NCBI GenBank assembly: GCA_030151225.1
Contig: JASLEG010000273.1
Span: 1 to 42,533 of the forward strand
DNA from: Burkholderia sp.
GTDB taxonomy: Bacteria; Pseudomonadota; Gammaproteobacteria; Burkholderiales; Burkholderiaceae
Reading direction: 5' to 3'
DNA: 42,533 nt
In this document: positions 17,683 to 27,560 of the stretch, piece after piece
How the letters are laid out: every line of letters starts with the position of its first letter
Position numbering within the stretch: the first letter of the stretch is position 1
Made by a program: the position numbers and the translations under genes
The notes under the pieces: generated by a model
The model's database searches: none
The model's input: the letters and a program-made list of their open reading frames with translations, nothing else
Told to the model about the DNA's origin: nothing

Positions 17683-18261
17683 ATGGAACGCGACGAGACA
17701 CGCAACACGGCCTGCCCTGCGATGCACGCGATGCGCACGGTGAAGGCCGTCGCGCCGCCCGCGGACAGCCGCATCGCGCCGCGCTACGCGGGCGCGCATC
17801 TGGTCGACGCCTTCGCGGTGCCCCTGCCCGCCTCGGCGCACACGCTCGACATCGACACGCTCGCGCAGCTCATGTTCGGCAACCCGTCCGACGGGTTCCG
17901 CGCGCTGCTCGCGCTGCGTGATCGCCTGATGGCCGGCTTCGGCGTGAAGACCTCGGCGGCGATGCGCGAGACGCTGCGCGCCGAACAGGCCGAGCACATC
18001 GATTTCTTCCGAGTGCTGTCGCGCGCGCCCGCCGAGCTCGTGGTGGGCGATTCGGACCGGCATCTCGATTTCCAGTGCTCGCTGCTGCGCCGTGCGATAC
18101 CCGGCGACGGCACGCGCACCGAGCTCGTGGCGACCACCGTCGTGCACTGTCACAACCGGCTCGGCCGCACCTACCTGCGCGTGATCGCGCCGTTTCACCG
18201 CGCGGTGGTGCGCTCGCACCTGAGCCGCGCGGCGCTCGCACTCGCCGCCGCACCGGCTTGA
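17683..18261 (+). CDS. DUF2867 domain protein
   Basis: Uncharacterised 192-residue protein that I assign to DUF2867 by its pattern: YAGAHLVDAFAVPLP near residues 35-49, RALLALRDRLMAGFGVKT in the middle, then GDSDRHLDFQCSLL and HNRLGRTYLRVIAPFHRAVV at the C-terminus. No catalytic residues, signal peptide or clear transmembrane segments are visible; a role in polar compound binding or as an SRPBCC-like fold is only a guess. The ATG at 17683 follows a GGAGGATACGAG ribosome site. The 34-nt gap from fdhD suggests one transcript, so it may relate to molybdoenzyme maturation, but nothing in the protein shows this. Confidence 0.8.
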   Translation: MERDETRNTACPAMHAMRTVKAVAPPADSRIAPRYAGAHLVDAFAVPLPASAHTLDIDTLAQLMFGNPSDGFRALLALRDRLMAGFGVKTSAAMRETLRAEQAEHIDFFRVLSRAPAELVVGDSDRHLDFQCSLLRRAIPGDGTRTELVATTVVHCHNRLGRTYLRVIAPFHRAVVRSHLSRAALALAAAPA

Positions 18262-18274
18262 TGCCGCCAGTTCG

Positions 18275-19042
18275 TCAGGAAAACTGACGGAAATCCGGCT
18301 TGCGCTTCTCGAGGAACGCGCCGATCGCCTCGCGCGCCTCGGGGGCGCGCAACATCTCGCCGAAATGCTTCGCCTCCTCGGCCATGCGCGCGGCCACCTC
18401 CACCGTGCTGCCGGTGCGCTTGAGGAGTGCCTTGGTCACGCGCAGCGACGAGGCCGGCAGCGCCGCGAGCTTGTGCGCCTGCGCGAGCGCGAACGCATCG
18501 AGCTCGGCGGCCGGCAACACGCGATTGACGAGGCCGATGCGATGCGCCTCGAGCGCATCGAAGGCCTCGCCGAGCATCAGCTTCTCGGCCGCCACCTGAT
18601 GGCCGGCCAGGCGCGCGAGCAGCAGGCTCGAGGCCGCCTCGGGGCACAGCCCGAGCTGCGTGAACGGCAGCGACAGCTTCGCCGTGTCGGCCGCGTAGAC
18701 GAGATCGCAATGCAGCAGCATCGTCACGCCCACGCCCACCGCGATGCCGGGCACGGCCGCCACGATCGGCTTGGCCGCGGTGCTGATGCGATCGAGGAAC
18801 TGGAACACCGGCGCATCGCCCGAGGTCGGCGGCGCCTTCATGAAATCCTCGAGATCGTTGCCGGCGCTGAAGTTGCCCTCGCTGCCGCGAATCAGGATCA
18901 CGCGCACCGCGGCATCTTCCTGCGCGGCCGCGAGCGCATCGGCCATCGCCTGGTACATCGCCGCCGTGATCGCGTTCTTCTTCGCCGGGCGCGCGATCGT
19001 GATCGTCATGACGTCGTTCGCGACATCGGTCTGGATATCCAT
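18275..19042 (-). CDS. Enoyl-CoA hydratase/isomerase family protein
   Basis: Crotonase-fold enzyme likely to hydrate or isomerise enoyl-CoA in fatty acid or related acyl-CoA breakdown. The 255-residue protein has the oxyanion-hole segment SEGNFSAGNDLEDFM and the second half-site AAVPGIAVGVGVTMLLHCDLVYA, then LCPEAASSLLLARLAG with a candidate catalytic glutamate. The start at 19042 (MDIQTDV) is supported by GAGGAG 7 nt upstream; the frame is open 46 codons further but through a terminator. That terminator separates it from the thiolase gene, so it may be expressed independently of the main beta-oxidation operon. Confidence 0.9.
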   Translation of the reverse strand: MDIQTDVANDVMTITIARPAKKNAITAAMYQAMADALAAAQEDAAVRVILIRGSEGNFSAGNDLEDFMKAPPTSGDAPVFQFLDRISTAAKPIVAAVPGIAVGVGVTMLLHCDLVYAADTAKLSLPFTQLGLCPEAASSLLLARLAGHQVAAEKLMLGEAFDALEAHRIGLVNRVLPAAELDAFALAQAHKLAALPASSLRVTKALLKRTGSTVEVAARMAEEAKHFGEMLRAPEAREAIGAFLEKRKPDFRQFS

Positions 19043-19071
19043 CTCACCGTCTCCTCGTATCTCGATCCATG

Positions 19072-19109
19072 AAAAAGGCGGTGCGCGAGCAGGCTGCCCG
19101 CGCACCGCC
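19072..19109 (-). terminator. Rho-independent terminator after the thiolase gene
   Basis: On the minus strand an 11-bp perfect GC stem (arms 19099-19109 and 19077-19087, 11-nt loop) is followed by U5. It lies 23 nt after the thiolase stop codon and 30 nt before the enoyl-CoA hydratase start, marking the likely end of the acyl-CoA dehydrogenase-to-thiolase transcript. Confidence 0.85.
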
Positions 19110-19131
19110 GTGGTCGGGTGCGTGACCCGCC

Positions 19132-20331
<1,200 letters not shown>

Positions 20332-20399
20332 TTGTGGCTCCTGTCGGCCGGCGGCGCGCGTCGCGCGCGGCCGGCTTCATGCAAGGTTGTTCGCGTCGC

Positions 20400-22835
20400 T
20401 CAGTTGCGCACCGGCTTGCCGGTCTGCAACATGCCCATGATCCGCTCCTGCGTCTTCTGCGTGCCGAGCAGCTCGACGAACGCGCGGCGCTCGAGCGCGA
20501 GCAACCACGCCTCGTCCACCGCGCTGCCGGCCTCCACGTCGCCGCCGCACACGGCTTCGGCGATGCGGCTCGCGATCTTGAAGTCGTGCTCGCTGATGAA
20601 GCGGCCGTCGCGCATGTTCACGAGCTGCGCCTTGATGGTCGAGATCGCCGAGCGGCCCGCCACCGGAATCGCGGTGGCCTTCAGCGGGGCCCGGTAGCCA
20701 GTGTCGGCCAGCGCGCGCGCTTCCTTCTTCGCCACGTCGAGCAGCTCGAACACGTTGAACACGATCGTGTCCGACGGCTTCACGTAGCCCATCGCGCGCG
20801 CATCGTGCGCCGAGGCCGAGACCTTCGCCATCGCCGCGTTCTCGAACGACTTCGTGACGAACTTCAGGATGTCGGTGGTCGCGCCCGCGGCGGTGGCCGC
20901 CTCGGCCGCGCGCAGCGCCGCTTCCTTCAGGCCGCCGCCGGCCGGCACCAGGCCCACGCCCACTTCCACGAGGCCCACGTAGCTCTCGACGTGCACGACG
21001 CGCTTCGCGCTGTGCAGCATCAGCTCGCAACCGCCGCCGAGCGCGATGCCCGACACGGCCGCCACCACCGGCACGTTCGAATACTTCACGCGCAGCATGC
21101 CGTCCTGGAATTTCTTCACGAACGGCTCGATGCCCTTCGCGCCGCCCATCATGAAGGCCGGCATCGCCTCCTCGAGGTTCGCGCCGGCCGAGAACGGGCC
21201 GCCCGGCGTGCCGAGCTTCAGCGAGGTCGGCTGCCAGATCACCACGGCCTTGTACTCCTGCTCGGCCAGCTCGATCGCCTGCGTCAGGCCGTCGATCACG
21301 CCAGGGCCGATGGTGTTCATCTTCGACTTGAACGACACGATCACCACGTCGTCCTCGCCCGCGCGATCGTCCACCCAGGCACGCACGGAATCGGTCTCGA
21401 ACAGCGTCTTGCCCCAGCTCTTCGGATCGCGCCCGGCCTCGCCCACCAGCGGCGCGCGGAACACCTGGCGCTGATACACGGGCAGATCGGAGCGCGGCAC
21501 GAAGCGCGCGGCCGCCGGCGACCACGAACCTTCGTCGGTATGCACGCCGCCCTTCTCGGCCACGGTGCCCTCGAGCACCCACGACGGCAGCGGCACGTTC
21601 GCGAGCGCCTTGCCGGCCGCGACGTCCTCCTGCACCCACTCGGCCACCTGCTTCCAGCCGGCCGACTGCCAGCCCTCGAACGGGCCCTCGTTCCAGCCGA
21701 AGCCCCAACGGATCGCGAGGTCCACGTCGCGCGCGTTGTCGGCGATCGATTCGAGATGCACGCCGATGTAATGGAACACGTCGCGGAACACGGCCCACAG
21801 GAACTGGCCGTGCGGATGGGTCGACTCGCGCAGCAGCTTCAGGCGCTCGGCCGGCGGGCGCTTCAGGATGCGCGCGACGGTTTCGTCGGCCTTCGCGCCG
21901 CCGTCCACGTAGCTGCCCGACTTCGGATCGAGCACCTTGATCGCCTTGCCGTCCTTCTTGTAGAAGCCCGCGCCGGTCTTCTGGCCCAGCGCGCCCTGCT
22001 TCACGAGCTCGGCCAGCACGGGCGGGGTTTCGTACACGGGGAAGAACGGATCGTCGGCGAGGTTGTCCTGCATCGTCTTGATCACGTGGGCCATGGTGTC
22101 GAGGCCCACCACGTCGGCGGTGCGGAACGTGGCCGACTTGGCGCGGCCCAGGCGCACGCCGGTCAGGTCGTCCACCTCGTCGAAGCGCAGGCCGAACTTC
22201 GCGGCCTCGGTGATCACGGCGAGGATCGAGAAGATGCCGACGCGGTTCGCGATGAAGTTCGGCGTGTCCTTCGCGCGCACCACGCCCTTGCCCACCACGC
22301 TGGTCAGGAAGGTCTCGAGCTGGTCGAGGATCTCGGGGCGCGTGTGCGCGGTCGGGATCAGTTCCACCAGGTGCATGTAGCGCGGCGGATTGAAGAAGTG
22401 CACGCCGCTGAAGCGCGCCTTCAGCTCATCGGGGAAACCGTCGGACAGGGCCGTGATCGACAGGCCCGAGGTGTTCGACGCGAAGATCGCGTTCGGGCCC
22501 AGATGCGGCGCGACCTTCTTGTACAGGTCGTGCTTCCAGTCCATGCGCTCGGCGATCGCCTCGATCACGAGATCGCATTCGGCGAGCTTGCCGAGGTCGT
22601 CCTCGTAGTTGGCCGGCTCGAGGTATTTCGCGTCGTCCTTGACGCCGAACGGCGCGGGCGACAGCTTCTTGAGGTTCTCGATCGCCTTCAGCGCGATCGC
22701 GTTCTTGGGGCCTTCCTTGGCCGGCAGATCGAACAGCAGCACCGGCACGCGCGCGTTGACGAGATGTGCGGCGATCTGCGCGCCCATCACGCCGGCGCCG
22801 AGCACGGCGACCTTGCGAATGATGAAATTGCTCAC
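20400..22835 (-). CDS. Bifunctional 3-hydroxyacyl-CoA dehydrogenase / enoyl-CoA hydratase (FadN-like order)
   Basis: Carries out hydration of enoyl-CoA and NAD-dependent oxidation of 3-hydroxyacyl-CoA. The 811 residues begin with the NAD-binding Rossmann motif GAGVMG (13-18), followed by SNTSGLSITAL, VHFFNPPRYMHLVELIP and DTPNFIANRVGIF of the dehydrogenase; the crotonase domain comes second (roughly 480-740) with AVSGIALGGGCELMLHS and LVEVGVGLVPAGGG. This order is the reverse of E. coli FadB and the same as Bacillus FadN. The start is GTG, set by GGAGGA (22841-22846) five bases upstream. It lies between the acyl-CoA dehydrogenase (135-bp gap) and the thiolase (68 bp). Confidence 0.94.
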   Translation of the reverse strand: MSNFIIRKVAVLGAGVMGAQIAAHLVNARVPVLLFDLPAKEGPKNAIALKAIENLKKLSPAPFGVKDDAKYLEPANYEDDLGKLAECDLVIEAIAERMDWKHDLYKKVAPHLGPNAIFASNTSGLSITALSDGFPDELKARFSGVHFFNPPRYMHLVELIPTAHTRPEILDQLETFLTSVVGKGVVRAKDTPNFIANRVGIFSILAVITEAAKFGLRFDEVDDLTGVRLGRAKSATFRTADVVGLDTMAHVIKTMQDNLADDPFFPVYETPPVLAELVKQGALGQKTGAGFYKKDGKAIKVLDPKSGSYVDGGAKADETVARILKRPPAERLKLLRESTHPHGQFLWAVFRDVFHYIGVHLESIADNARDVDLAIRWGFGWNEGPFEGWQSAGWKQVAEWVQEDVAAGKALANVPLPSWVLEGTVAEKGGVHTDEGSWSPAAARFVPRSDLPVYQRQVFRAPLVGEAGRDPKSWGKTLFETDSVRAWVDDRAGEDDVVIVSFKSKMNTIGPGVIDGLTQAIELAEQEYKAVVIWQPTSLKLGTPGGPFSAGANLEEAMPAFMMGGAKGIEPFVKKFQDGMLRVKYSNVPVVAAVSGIALGGGCELMLHSAKRVVHVESYVGLVEVGVGLVPAGGGLKEAALRAAEAATAAGATTDILKFVTKSFENAAMAKVSASAHDARAMGYVKPSDTIVFNVFELLDVAKKEARALADTGYRAPLKATAIPVAGRSAISTIKAQLVNMRDGRFISEHDFKIASRIAEAVCGGDVEAGSAVDEAWLLALERRAFVELLGTQKTQERIMGMLQTGKPVRN

Positions 22836-22970
22836 GGGATTCCTCCGGATTGGACCGCGCGTCGCGCCCGGCGGGCGGCACTCGGACGACGCGGCTTGAG
22901 TGTGCGAGGCACGCCCGGGGCGCCCCGCCGCGTGCGCTCGGCACGTGGCGACAACGGCCCGGGCCGCGGA

Positions 22971-24758
22971 TCAGAACAGCGCTTCGTCGACTTCCATCAT
23001 CGTCTTCGAGCCGGCGCGCGCGGCGCGGATCGTCGACGCCGTCTCCGGCAGCAGGCGCGCGAAGTAGAAACGCGCGGTGGCCAGCTTCGACTTGTAGAAC
23101 GGATCGCCCGACGCTTCCTTGTCGAGCGCGAGGCGCGCCATGCGGGCCCAGAAGTAGGAGAACACCAGGTGGCCGGCCGTGCGCAGGTAGGGCACGGCGG
23201 CGGCACCGACCTCGTCCGGGTTCTGCATCGCCTTCATGCCGATTTCCATGGTCAGCTTCTGCATCTTCTCGCCGAGGTCGGCGAGAGGATTCACGAACTC
23301 GGCCATTTCCGGCTTCACGCCCTCGGCTTCCACGAACTCGGTCACGAGCGCGCCGAACTTCTTGAGCTTCGCGCCCATGTCGCCGAGCACCTTGCGGCCG
23401 AGCAGGTCGAGCGCCTGGATCGAGTTGGTGCCTTCGTAGATCATGTTGATGCGCGCATCGCGCACGTACTGCTCCATGCCCCATTCGGAGATGAAGCCGT
23501 GGCCGCCGTAGATCTGCATCGCGTGGTTGGTGCACTCGAACGCATTGTCGGTCAGAAAGGCCTTGATGATCGGGGTGAGCAGCGCGACCAGATCGGCCGA
23601 CTCCTTGCGCACGGCCTCGTCGCCGTGCGACAGCTCCTTGTCGATCTGCAGCGCGGACCAGTACGTGAACGCGCGCGCGCCTTCGGCATAGGCCTTCTGC
23701 GTGAGCAGCATGCGGCGCACGTCCGGGTGCACGATGATCGGGTCGGCCGCCTTTTCCGGCGCCTTCGGGCCGGTCAGCGAACGCATCTGCAGGCGTTCCT
23801 TCGCGTAGGTCAGCGAGTTCTGATAGGCGATCTCGGTCAGGCCCAGGCCCTGCATGCCCACGCCGAGGCGCGCCGCGTTCATCATCACGAACATCGCGTT
23901 GAGGCCCTTGTTCGGCTCGCCCACGAGCCAGCCCTTCGCGCCGTCGAGGTTCATCACGCAGGTGGCGTTGCCGTGGATGCCCATCTTGTGCTCGATCGAG
24001 CCGCACTTGATGCCGTTGCGCTCGCCCGGTTCGCCCGATGCGTCGGGGATGAACTTCGGCACGATGAACAGCGAGATGCCCTTGGTGCCCTGCGGCGCAT
24101 CCGGCAGGCGCGCCAGCACGAGATGGACGATGTTCTTCGCCATGTCGTGTTCGCCGCTCGAGATGAAGATCTTGGTGCCGCTGATCGAATAGGCGCCGTC
24201 GGAGGTGGGCTCGGCCTTGGTGCGCAGGATGCCGAGGTCGGTGCCGCAATGCGGCTCGGTCAGGCACATCGTGCCGGTCCATTCGCCCGACACGAGCTTC
24301 GGCAGGTATTGCTGCTGCAGTTCCGGCGCGCCGTGCGCGTGCAGGCATTCGTAGGCGCCGTGCGAGAGGCCCGGATACATCGTCCAGGCCTGGTTCGCCG
24401 AATTCATCATTTCGTACAGCGCATTGTTGACGAACGCGGGCAGGCCCTGGCCGCCGTAATCGGGATCGCAGCCGAGCGCGGGCCAGCCCGCCTCGATGTA
24501 CTGCCGATACGCTTCCTTGAAGCCGGTCGGCGTCTTCACCACACCGTCGCCTTCGTACTTGCAGCCTTCGCGGTCACCCACCTGGTTGAGCGGGAACAGC
24601 ACCTCGGCGCAGAACTTGCCGGCTTCCTCGAGCACCTGATTGACCGTATCCGCGTCGAGATCGGCGTGTTTCGGCATCTGCTTCAGTTCGGCTTCGACAT
24701 TCAGCAACTCGTGCAGCACGAACTGCATGTCGCGCAGCGGGGCAACGTACTGTCCCAT
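22971..24758 (-). CDS. Acyl-CoA dehydrogenase (FadE-like, long form)
   Basis: FAD enzyme catalysing the first oxidation of beta-oxidation, passing electrons to ETF. At 595 residues it belongs to the long acyl-CoA dehydrogenases with an extra C-terminal helical region. Visible are CLTEPHCGTDLGILRTKAEP and SISGTKIFISSGEHDMAKNI of the middle beta domain and NMIYEGTNSIQALDLLGRKV, where the glutamate near residue 440 is the likely catalytic base. The ATG at 24758 (MGQYVAPLRDM) has GGAGAG at good spacing; the frame runs 16 codons further without support. It is the second gene after the TetR regulator on the same strand. Confidence 0.94.
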   Translation of the reverse strand: MGQYVAPLRDMQFVLHELLNVEAELKQMPKHADLDADTVNQVLEEAGKFCAEVLFPLNQVGDREGCKYEGDGVVKTPTGFKEAYRQYIEAGWPALGCDPDYGGQGLPAFVNNALYEMMNSANQAWTMYPGLSHGAYECLHAHGAPELQQQYLPKLVSGEWTGTMCLTEPHCGTDLGILRTKAEPTSDGAYSISGTKIFISSGEHDMAKNIVHLVLARLPDAPQGTKGISLFIVPKFIPDASGEPGERNGIKCGSIEHKMGIHGNATCVMNLDGAKGWLVGEPNKGLNAMFVMMNAARLGVGMQGLGLTEIAYQNSLTYAKERLQMRSLTGPKAPEKAADPIIVHPDVRRMLLTQKAYAEGARAFTYWSALQIDKELSHGDEAVRKESADLVALLTPIIKAFLTDNAFECTNHAMQIYGGHGFISEWGMEQYVRDARINMIYEGTNSIQALDLLGRKVLGDMGAKLKKFGALVTEFVEAEGVKPEMAEFVNPLADLGEKMQKLTMEIGMKAMQNPDEVGAAAVPYLRTAGHLVFSYFWARMARLALDKEASGDPFYKSKLATARFYFARLLPETASTIRAARAGSKTMMEVDEALF

Positions 24759-24813
24759 GACTCTCTCCAAAGATAGGGCAACGGCTCGGGCCACGCGCGG
24801 CGTCAACGCACCG

Positions 24814-25437
24814 CTACCGGCTCTCGCTCTGATACGAAACGATCGTCTTTTCCAGCGCGGCCCAGGTCAGGCGCACCCCGTCCGGCAGATGCAGGAAGCG
24901 GGCGTCGTGATGCAGGCCGAGCGTGAAGCTGTACAACTCGAAGAGCATCACGTCCGGATCGGTATCCGGGCGCAGATGCCCCTCGTCCTTCGCCTGCGAA
25001 ATCGCGCGCAGCAGCGCGGCACGCCACGCGGTCACGCTCGCGATCAACTGCTCGCGCACCAGGCTGTCGGGCCGGTCGTCGTACTCCACCGCGCCGCTGA
25101 TGTAGATGCAGCCGGTGGTGACCTCCTGGATGCGCTTCTCGATCCAGCGCGCCAGCATCGCGCGCAGGCGGGGCAGACCGCGCGGCTCGCGCAGGCTCGG
25201 AAAGAACACCTCGCTCTCGAAGCGACGGTGATACTCGCGCACGACCTCCACCTGCAGGTCCTCGCGCGATCCGAAGTGCGCGAACACGCCGCTCTTGCTC
25301 ATCTGCATGCGCTCGGCCAGCAGGCCGATCGTCAGACCTTCCAGCCCGTCACGGCTGGCGAGGTCCAAAGCAGCTTCGAGTATCGCGGCACGCGTCTGTT
25401 CGCCTTTTCGCATAAGCTTGATGTCTAAACCGTTCAC
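24814..25437 (-). CDS. TetR/AcrR family transcriptional regulator
   Basis: One-component repressor likely controlling the beta-oxidation genes immediately downstream and itself. The 207-residue protein has a TetR helix-turn-helix (residues about 10-60: EQTRAAILEAALDLASRDG, LTIGLLAERMQMSKSGVFAHF) and a helical ligand domain with WIEKRIQEVTTGCIYISGAV. The start is taken as GTG at 25437, 31 nt downstream of a good -10; an in-frame ATG at 25413 is the alternative. The acyl-CoA dehydrogenase starts 55 nt after its stop. An acyl-CoA effector is inferred from context; the sequence does not show it. Confidence 0.88.
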   Translation of the reverse strand: MNGLDIKLMRKGEQTRAAILEAALDLASRDGLEGLTIGLLAERMQMSKSGVFAHFGSREDLQVEVVREYHRRFESEVFFPSLREPRGLPRLRAMLARWIEKRIQEVTTGCIYISGAVEYDDRPDSLVREQLIASVTAWRAALLRAISQAKDEGHLRPDTDPDVMLFELYSFTLGLHHDARFLHLPDGVRLTWAALEKTIVSYQSESR

Positions 25438-25467
25438 GGGTCATCCAGAAAATCGAACGGCCGTACT

Positions 25468-25496
25468 ATTATTGAGTGCGGCCGTCGTTCGAACAA
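25468..25496 (-). promoter_or_regulatory. Candidate promoter of the TetR / beta-oxidation genes
   Basis: On the minus strand TTGTTC (25496-25491) and AATAAT (25473-25468) are separated by exactly 17 bp. The -10 matches the consensus at five of six positions, the -35 at three. Transcription would start near 25461, about 24 nt before the GTG of the regulator. Confidence 0.5.
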
Positions 25497-25504
25497 GGAA
25501 ATTA

Positions 25505-25522
25505 TTAGATACCGGTGTCTAA
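25505..25522. promoter_or_regulatory. Palindromic operator candidate for the TetR regulator
   Basis: TTAGATACCGGTGTCTAA is an 18-bp palindrome with a single mismatched pair. It lies 8 bp upstream of the candidate -35 box. A half-site of the same wording (TTTAGACATC on the minus strand, 25420-25429) recurs in the first codons of the regulator gene, which flanks the promoter on the other side. Confidence 0.55.
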
Positions 25523-25550
25523 CCGCCCGCTATTGTTGTCAGGTTCGGGC

Positions 25551-25589
25551 GGCACCGCAAAGCCGGGCTTTTCCGGGCCCGGCGGTGCC
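25551..25589. repeat. Nested inverted repeat downstream of the cardiolipin synthase gene
   Basis: GGCACCGC (25551-25558) pairs with GCGGTGCC (25582-25589), enclosing a second stem CCGGGC/GCCCGG (25563-25568 and 25577-25582, sharing one base with the outer arm). It starts 47 nt past the end of the minus-strand synthase gene and is the only candidate terminator there, but no U run follows. Confidence 0.4.
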
Positions 25590-25636
25590 CTTGCGGCGGC
25601 TTTCGAAGCGCTTTCGGCGGAGCCGGCGGCGGCGCG

Positions 25637-26911
25637 TCAGTCGTAGCCGCCCACCGTCAGCAGCTTCATCGACCAGCGGTAGGCCGTGTAGGCGAGCCAG
25701 CTCATCAGGCGCGCGAGCGGCGGCCGCGCGGCGAAGCGCGCCGCGTCGATCTCGTGGCCCTCGGTGAAGGCGGCATCGATCGCCGCGCGCAAGGCGCGGA
25801 TCTCGTCGTCGTGCTTCACGAGCACGACGTTCGCCTCGTTGTTGAGCATCAGGCTCAGCGCGTCGAGGTTCGACGAGCCGATCGTGGCCCAGTTGTCGTC
25901 GACCACCGCCACCTTGCCGTGCAGGATCGTCTTGTCGTACTCGGCGATCCGCACCCCGGCGCGCAACAATGCATGATAAAGGAACGGAACAGCCGTATCG
26001 AGCGCGGCAAATTCCTTGCGCCCGATCAGCACGCGCACCTCGAGCCCGCGCCGCGCCGCGTTGGTCAGCGCGCGTCGCAGCTTGCGACCGGGCATGAAAT
26101 ACGGATTCGCGAGCACCACCGATTCCCGCGCACGGCCGATCGCGGCCAGATAGGCCTTCTCGATCGCACGCCGGTTCAGCACGTTGTCGCGCGCCACGAA
26201 TGCCACGCTCGGCTCGGTCAGGTTGCGCAGCGCGCTGGCCTTGATCCAGCGGTGATCACGCAGCCAGCGCCGGAAGCGCGCCGCGAATGCCTCGCTCGTC
26301 ACGACCGGCGGCGTGTACTGCGCATAGCGCTTGTGACCCATGCGCACGCGATACCACTGCACCTCGAAGGCCGCGCGGATGTCGGACACGGCCGGCCCGG
26401 CCAGCTCCACCGCGAAATCCCAGCGCGGATACGGCAGGGTTTCGCCGTTCTGGTCGAAGTCGTCGACGATGTTGATGCCGCCGCAGAACGCGTAGGCGTC
26501 GTCGACGCAGGCGAGCTTGCGGTGCGTGCGCGAGAAGCCGAAGCGGCCGAACAGGTAGCGGTTGTAGATGCGATGCTCGATGCCGGCCTCGGCCCAGCCC
26601 TCGAACAGCGGCAGGCGCGCGGTGCCCACGCCGTCGGTGATCACCCGCACGTGCACGCCGCGCGCGGCCGCGCGCAACAGCGCGTCGGACACGAGGCGGC
26701 CGGCCGGATCGTCGCAGAAGATGTAGGTTTCAAGCAGCACCGACTGCGATGCGGCATCGATGCGGCGCACCAGCCGCGGAAAGAAATCGGCGCCGCCGTC
26801 GCACAGCGTGACGGTGTTGCCCGACGAGAACGCGAGCCGCGAGGAGGAGCCGCGCTCCTGCAGGAACAGGTCGCGCAGCTGGGCGAGCCGCAGCCGCCGG
26901 CCGCCGCTCAT
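25637..26911 (-). CDS. clsB: Phospholipase D-like cardiolipin synthase (ClsB type)
   Basis: Predicted to form cardiolipin by phosphatidyl transfer at the inner membrane. The 424-residue protein carries two HKD motifs: HRKLACVD near residue 130, followed by GGINIVDDF, and HGKVAVVDDNWATIGSSNLD near 331. There is no N-terminal pair of transmembrane helices as in ClsA, so ClsB/YbhO is the better match. The ATG at 26911 overlaps the nudB stop codon (ATGA), so the genes are translationally coupled; the long open frame further upstream is a shadow of nudB. Some family members are phospholipases, which the sequence cannot rule out. Confidence 0.88.
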   Translation of the reverse strand: MSGGRRLRLAQLRDLFLQERGSSSRLAFSSGNTVTLCDGGADFFPRLVRRIDAASQSVLLETYIFCDDPAGRLVSDALLRAAARGVHVRVITDGVGTARLPLFEGWAEAGIEHRIYNRYLFGRFGFSRTHRKLACVDDAYAFCGGINIVDDFDQNGETLPYPRWDFAVELAGPAVSDIRAAFEVQWYRVRMGHKRYAQYTPPVVTSEAFAARFRRWLRDHRWIKASALRNLTEPSVAFVARDNVLNRRAIEKAYLAAIGRARESVVLANPYFMPGRKLRRALTNAARRGLEVRVLIGRKEFAALDTAVPFLYHALLRAGVRIAEYDKTILHGKVAVVDDNWATIGSSNLDALSLMLNNEANVVLVKHDDEIRALRAAIDAAFTEGHEIDAARFAARPPLARLMSWLAYTAYRWSMKLLTVGGYD

Positions 26912-27384
26912 GCGCGGCGGGCCGCGAGCCGCTCGGGCAACTGCAGGATCGCCTCGGCGTTGGACGGCGAATAGCAGCGCGCGGCCGCCTCCTCGTAGGG
27001 CAGCCAGACGTGATCGGTGTGCTCGCGCGGCGACAGCGTGACGGGAATCCCGGCCGGCACCTCGAGGCTGAACCAGTGCTCGGTGTTGCGCGTGACGCCG
27101 GCCGCGTAGCGGTGCAGGTAATGCGGATAGATCGCGTAGTCGATCTGGTGGCGCCAGTCGTGCAGGGCCTCGACCGGCACGGCCGCGCTGCCCACCACGA
27201 TGCCGGTTTCCTCGCCCACCTCGCGCGCGGCGGTGGCGGCGAGCGGCTCGTCGAGCCAGTCCTTCGCGCCCGTCACCGATTGCCAGAAGCCGGGCTGATC
27301 GGCGCGCTTGATGATCAGCACGTCGAGCGCGGCGGTGTGGATCACGACCAGGACGGATTCGGGGATTTTCGGCGGCTTCGTCAT
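26908..27384 (-). CDS. nudB: Dihydroneopterin triphosphate diphosphatase (Nudix)
   Basis: Nudix hydrolase that releases pyrophosphate from dihydroneopterin triphosphate in folate synthesis. The 158 residues match E. coli NudB in ESVLVVI, DQPGFWQSVTG and the diagnostic YAAGVTRNTEHWFSLE. The Nudix box REVGEETGIV is intact, but the segment before it reads G-x6-E instead of G-x5-E, one residue longer than the classic pattern. The ATG at 27384 begins MTKPPKIPES; the frame extends upstream only as noise. It overlaps clsB by 4 nt. Confidence 0.9.
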   Translation of the reverse strand: MTKPPKIPESVLVVIHTAALDVLIIKRADQPGFWQSVTGAKDWLDEPLAATAAREVGEETGIVVGSAAVPVEALHDWRHQIDYAIYPHYLHRYAAGVTRNTEHWFSLEVPAGIPVTLSPREHTDHVWLPYEEAAARCYSPSNAEAILQLPERLAARRA

Positions 27385-27560
27385 GAGATGCGGTGCGACG
27401 GCCGGCGCATCGCAGCGCGACGCAGGCCAGCCGGGGCTTTCGGAACTTTCGGGACCGGCAGACTGTACCGCAAAACGGTGGCCGGCGCGTGTCGGCCGAG
27501 GCCGGCGGCACGGGAAATCGCGCCGGACCGGCGCGGGCCGGCGGGCCGGGCCCGTCGCGC

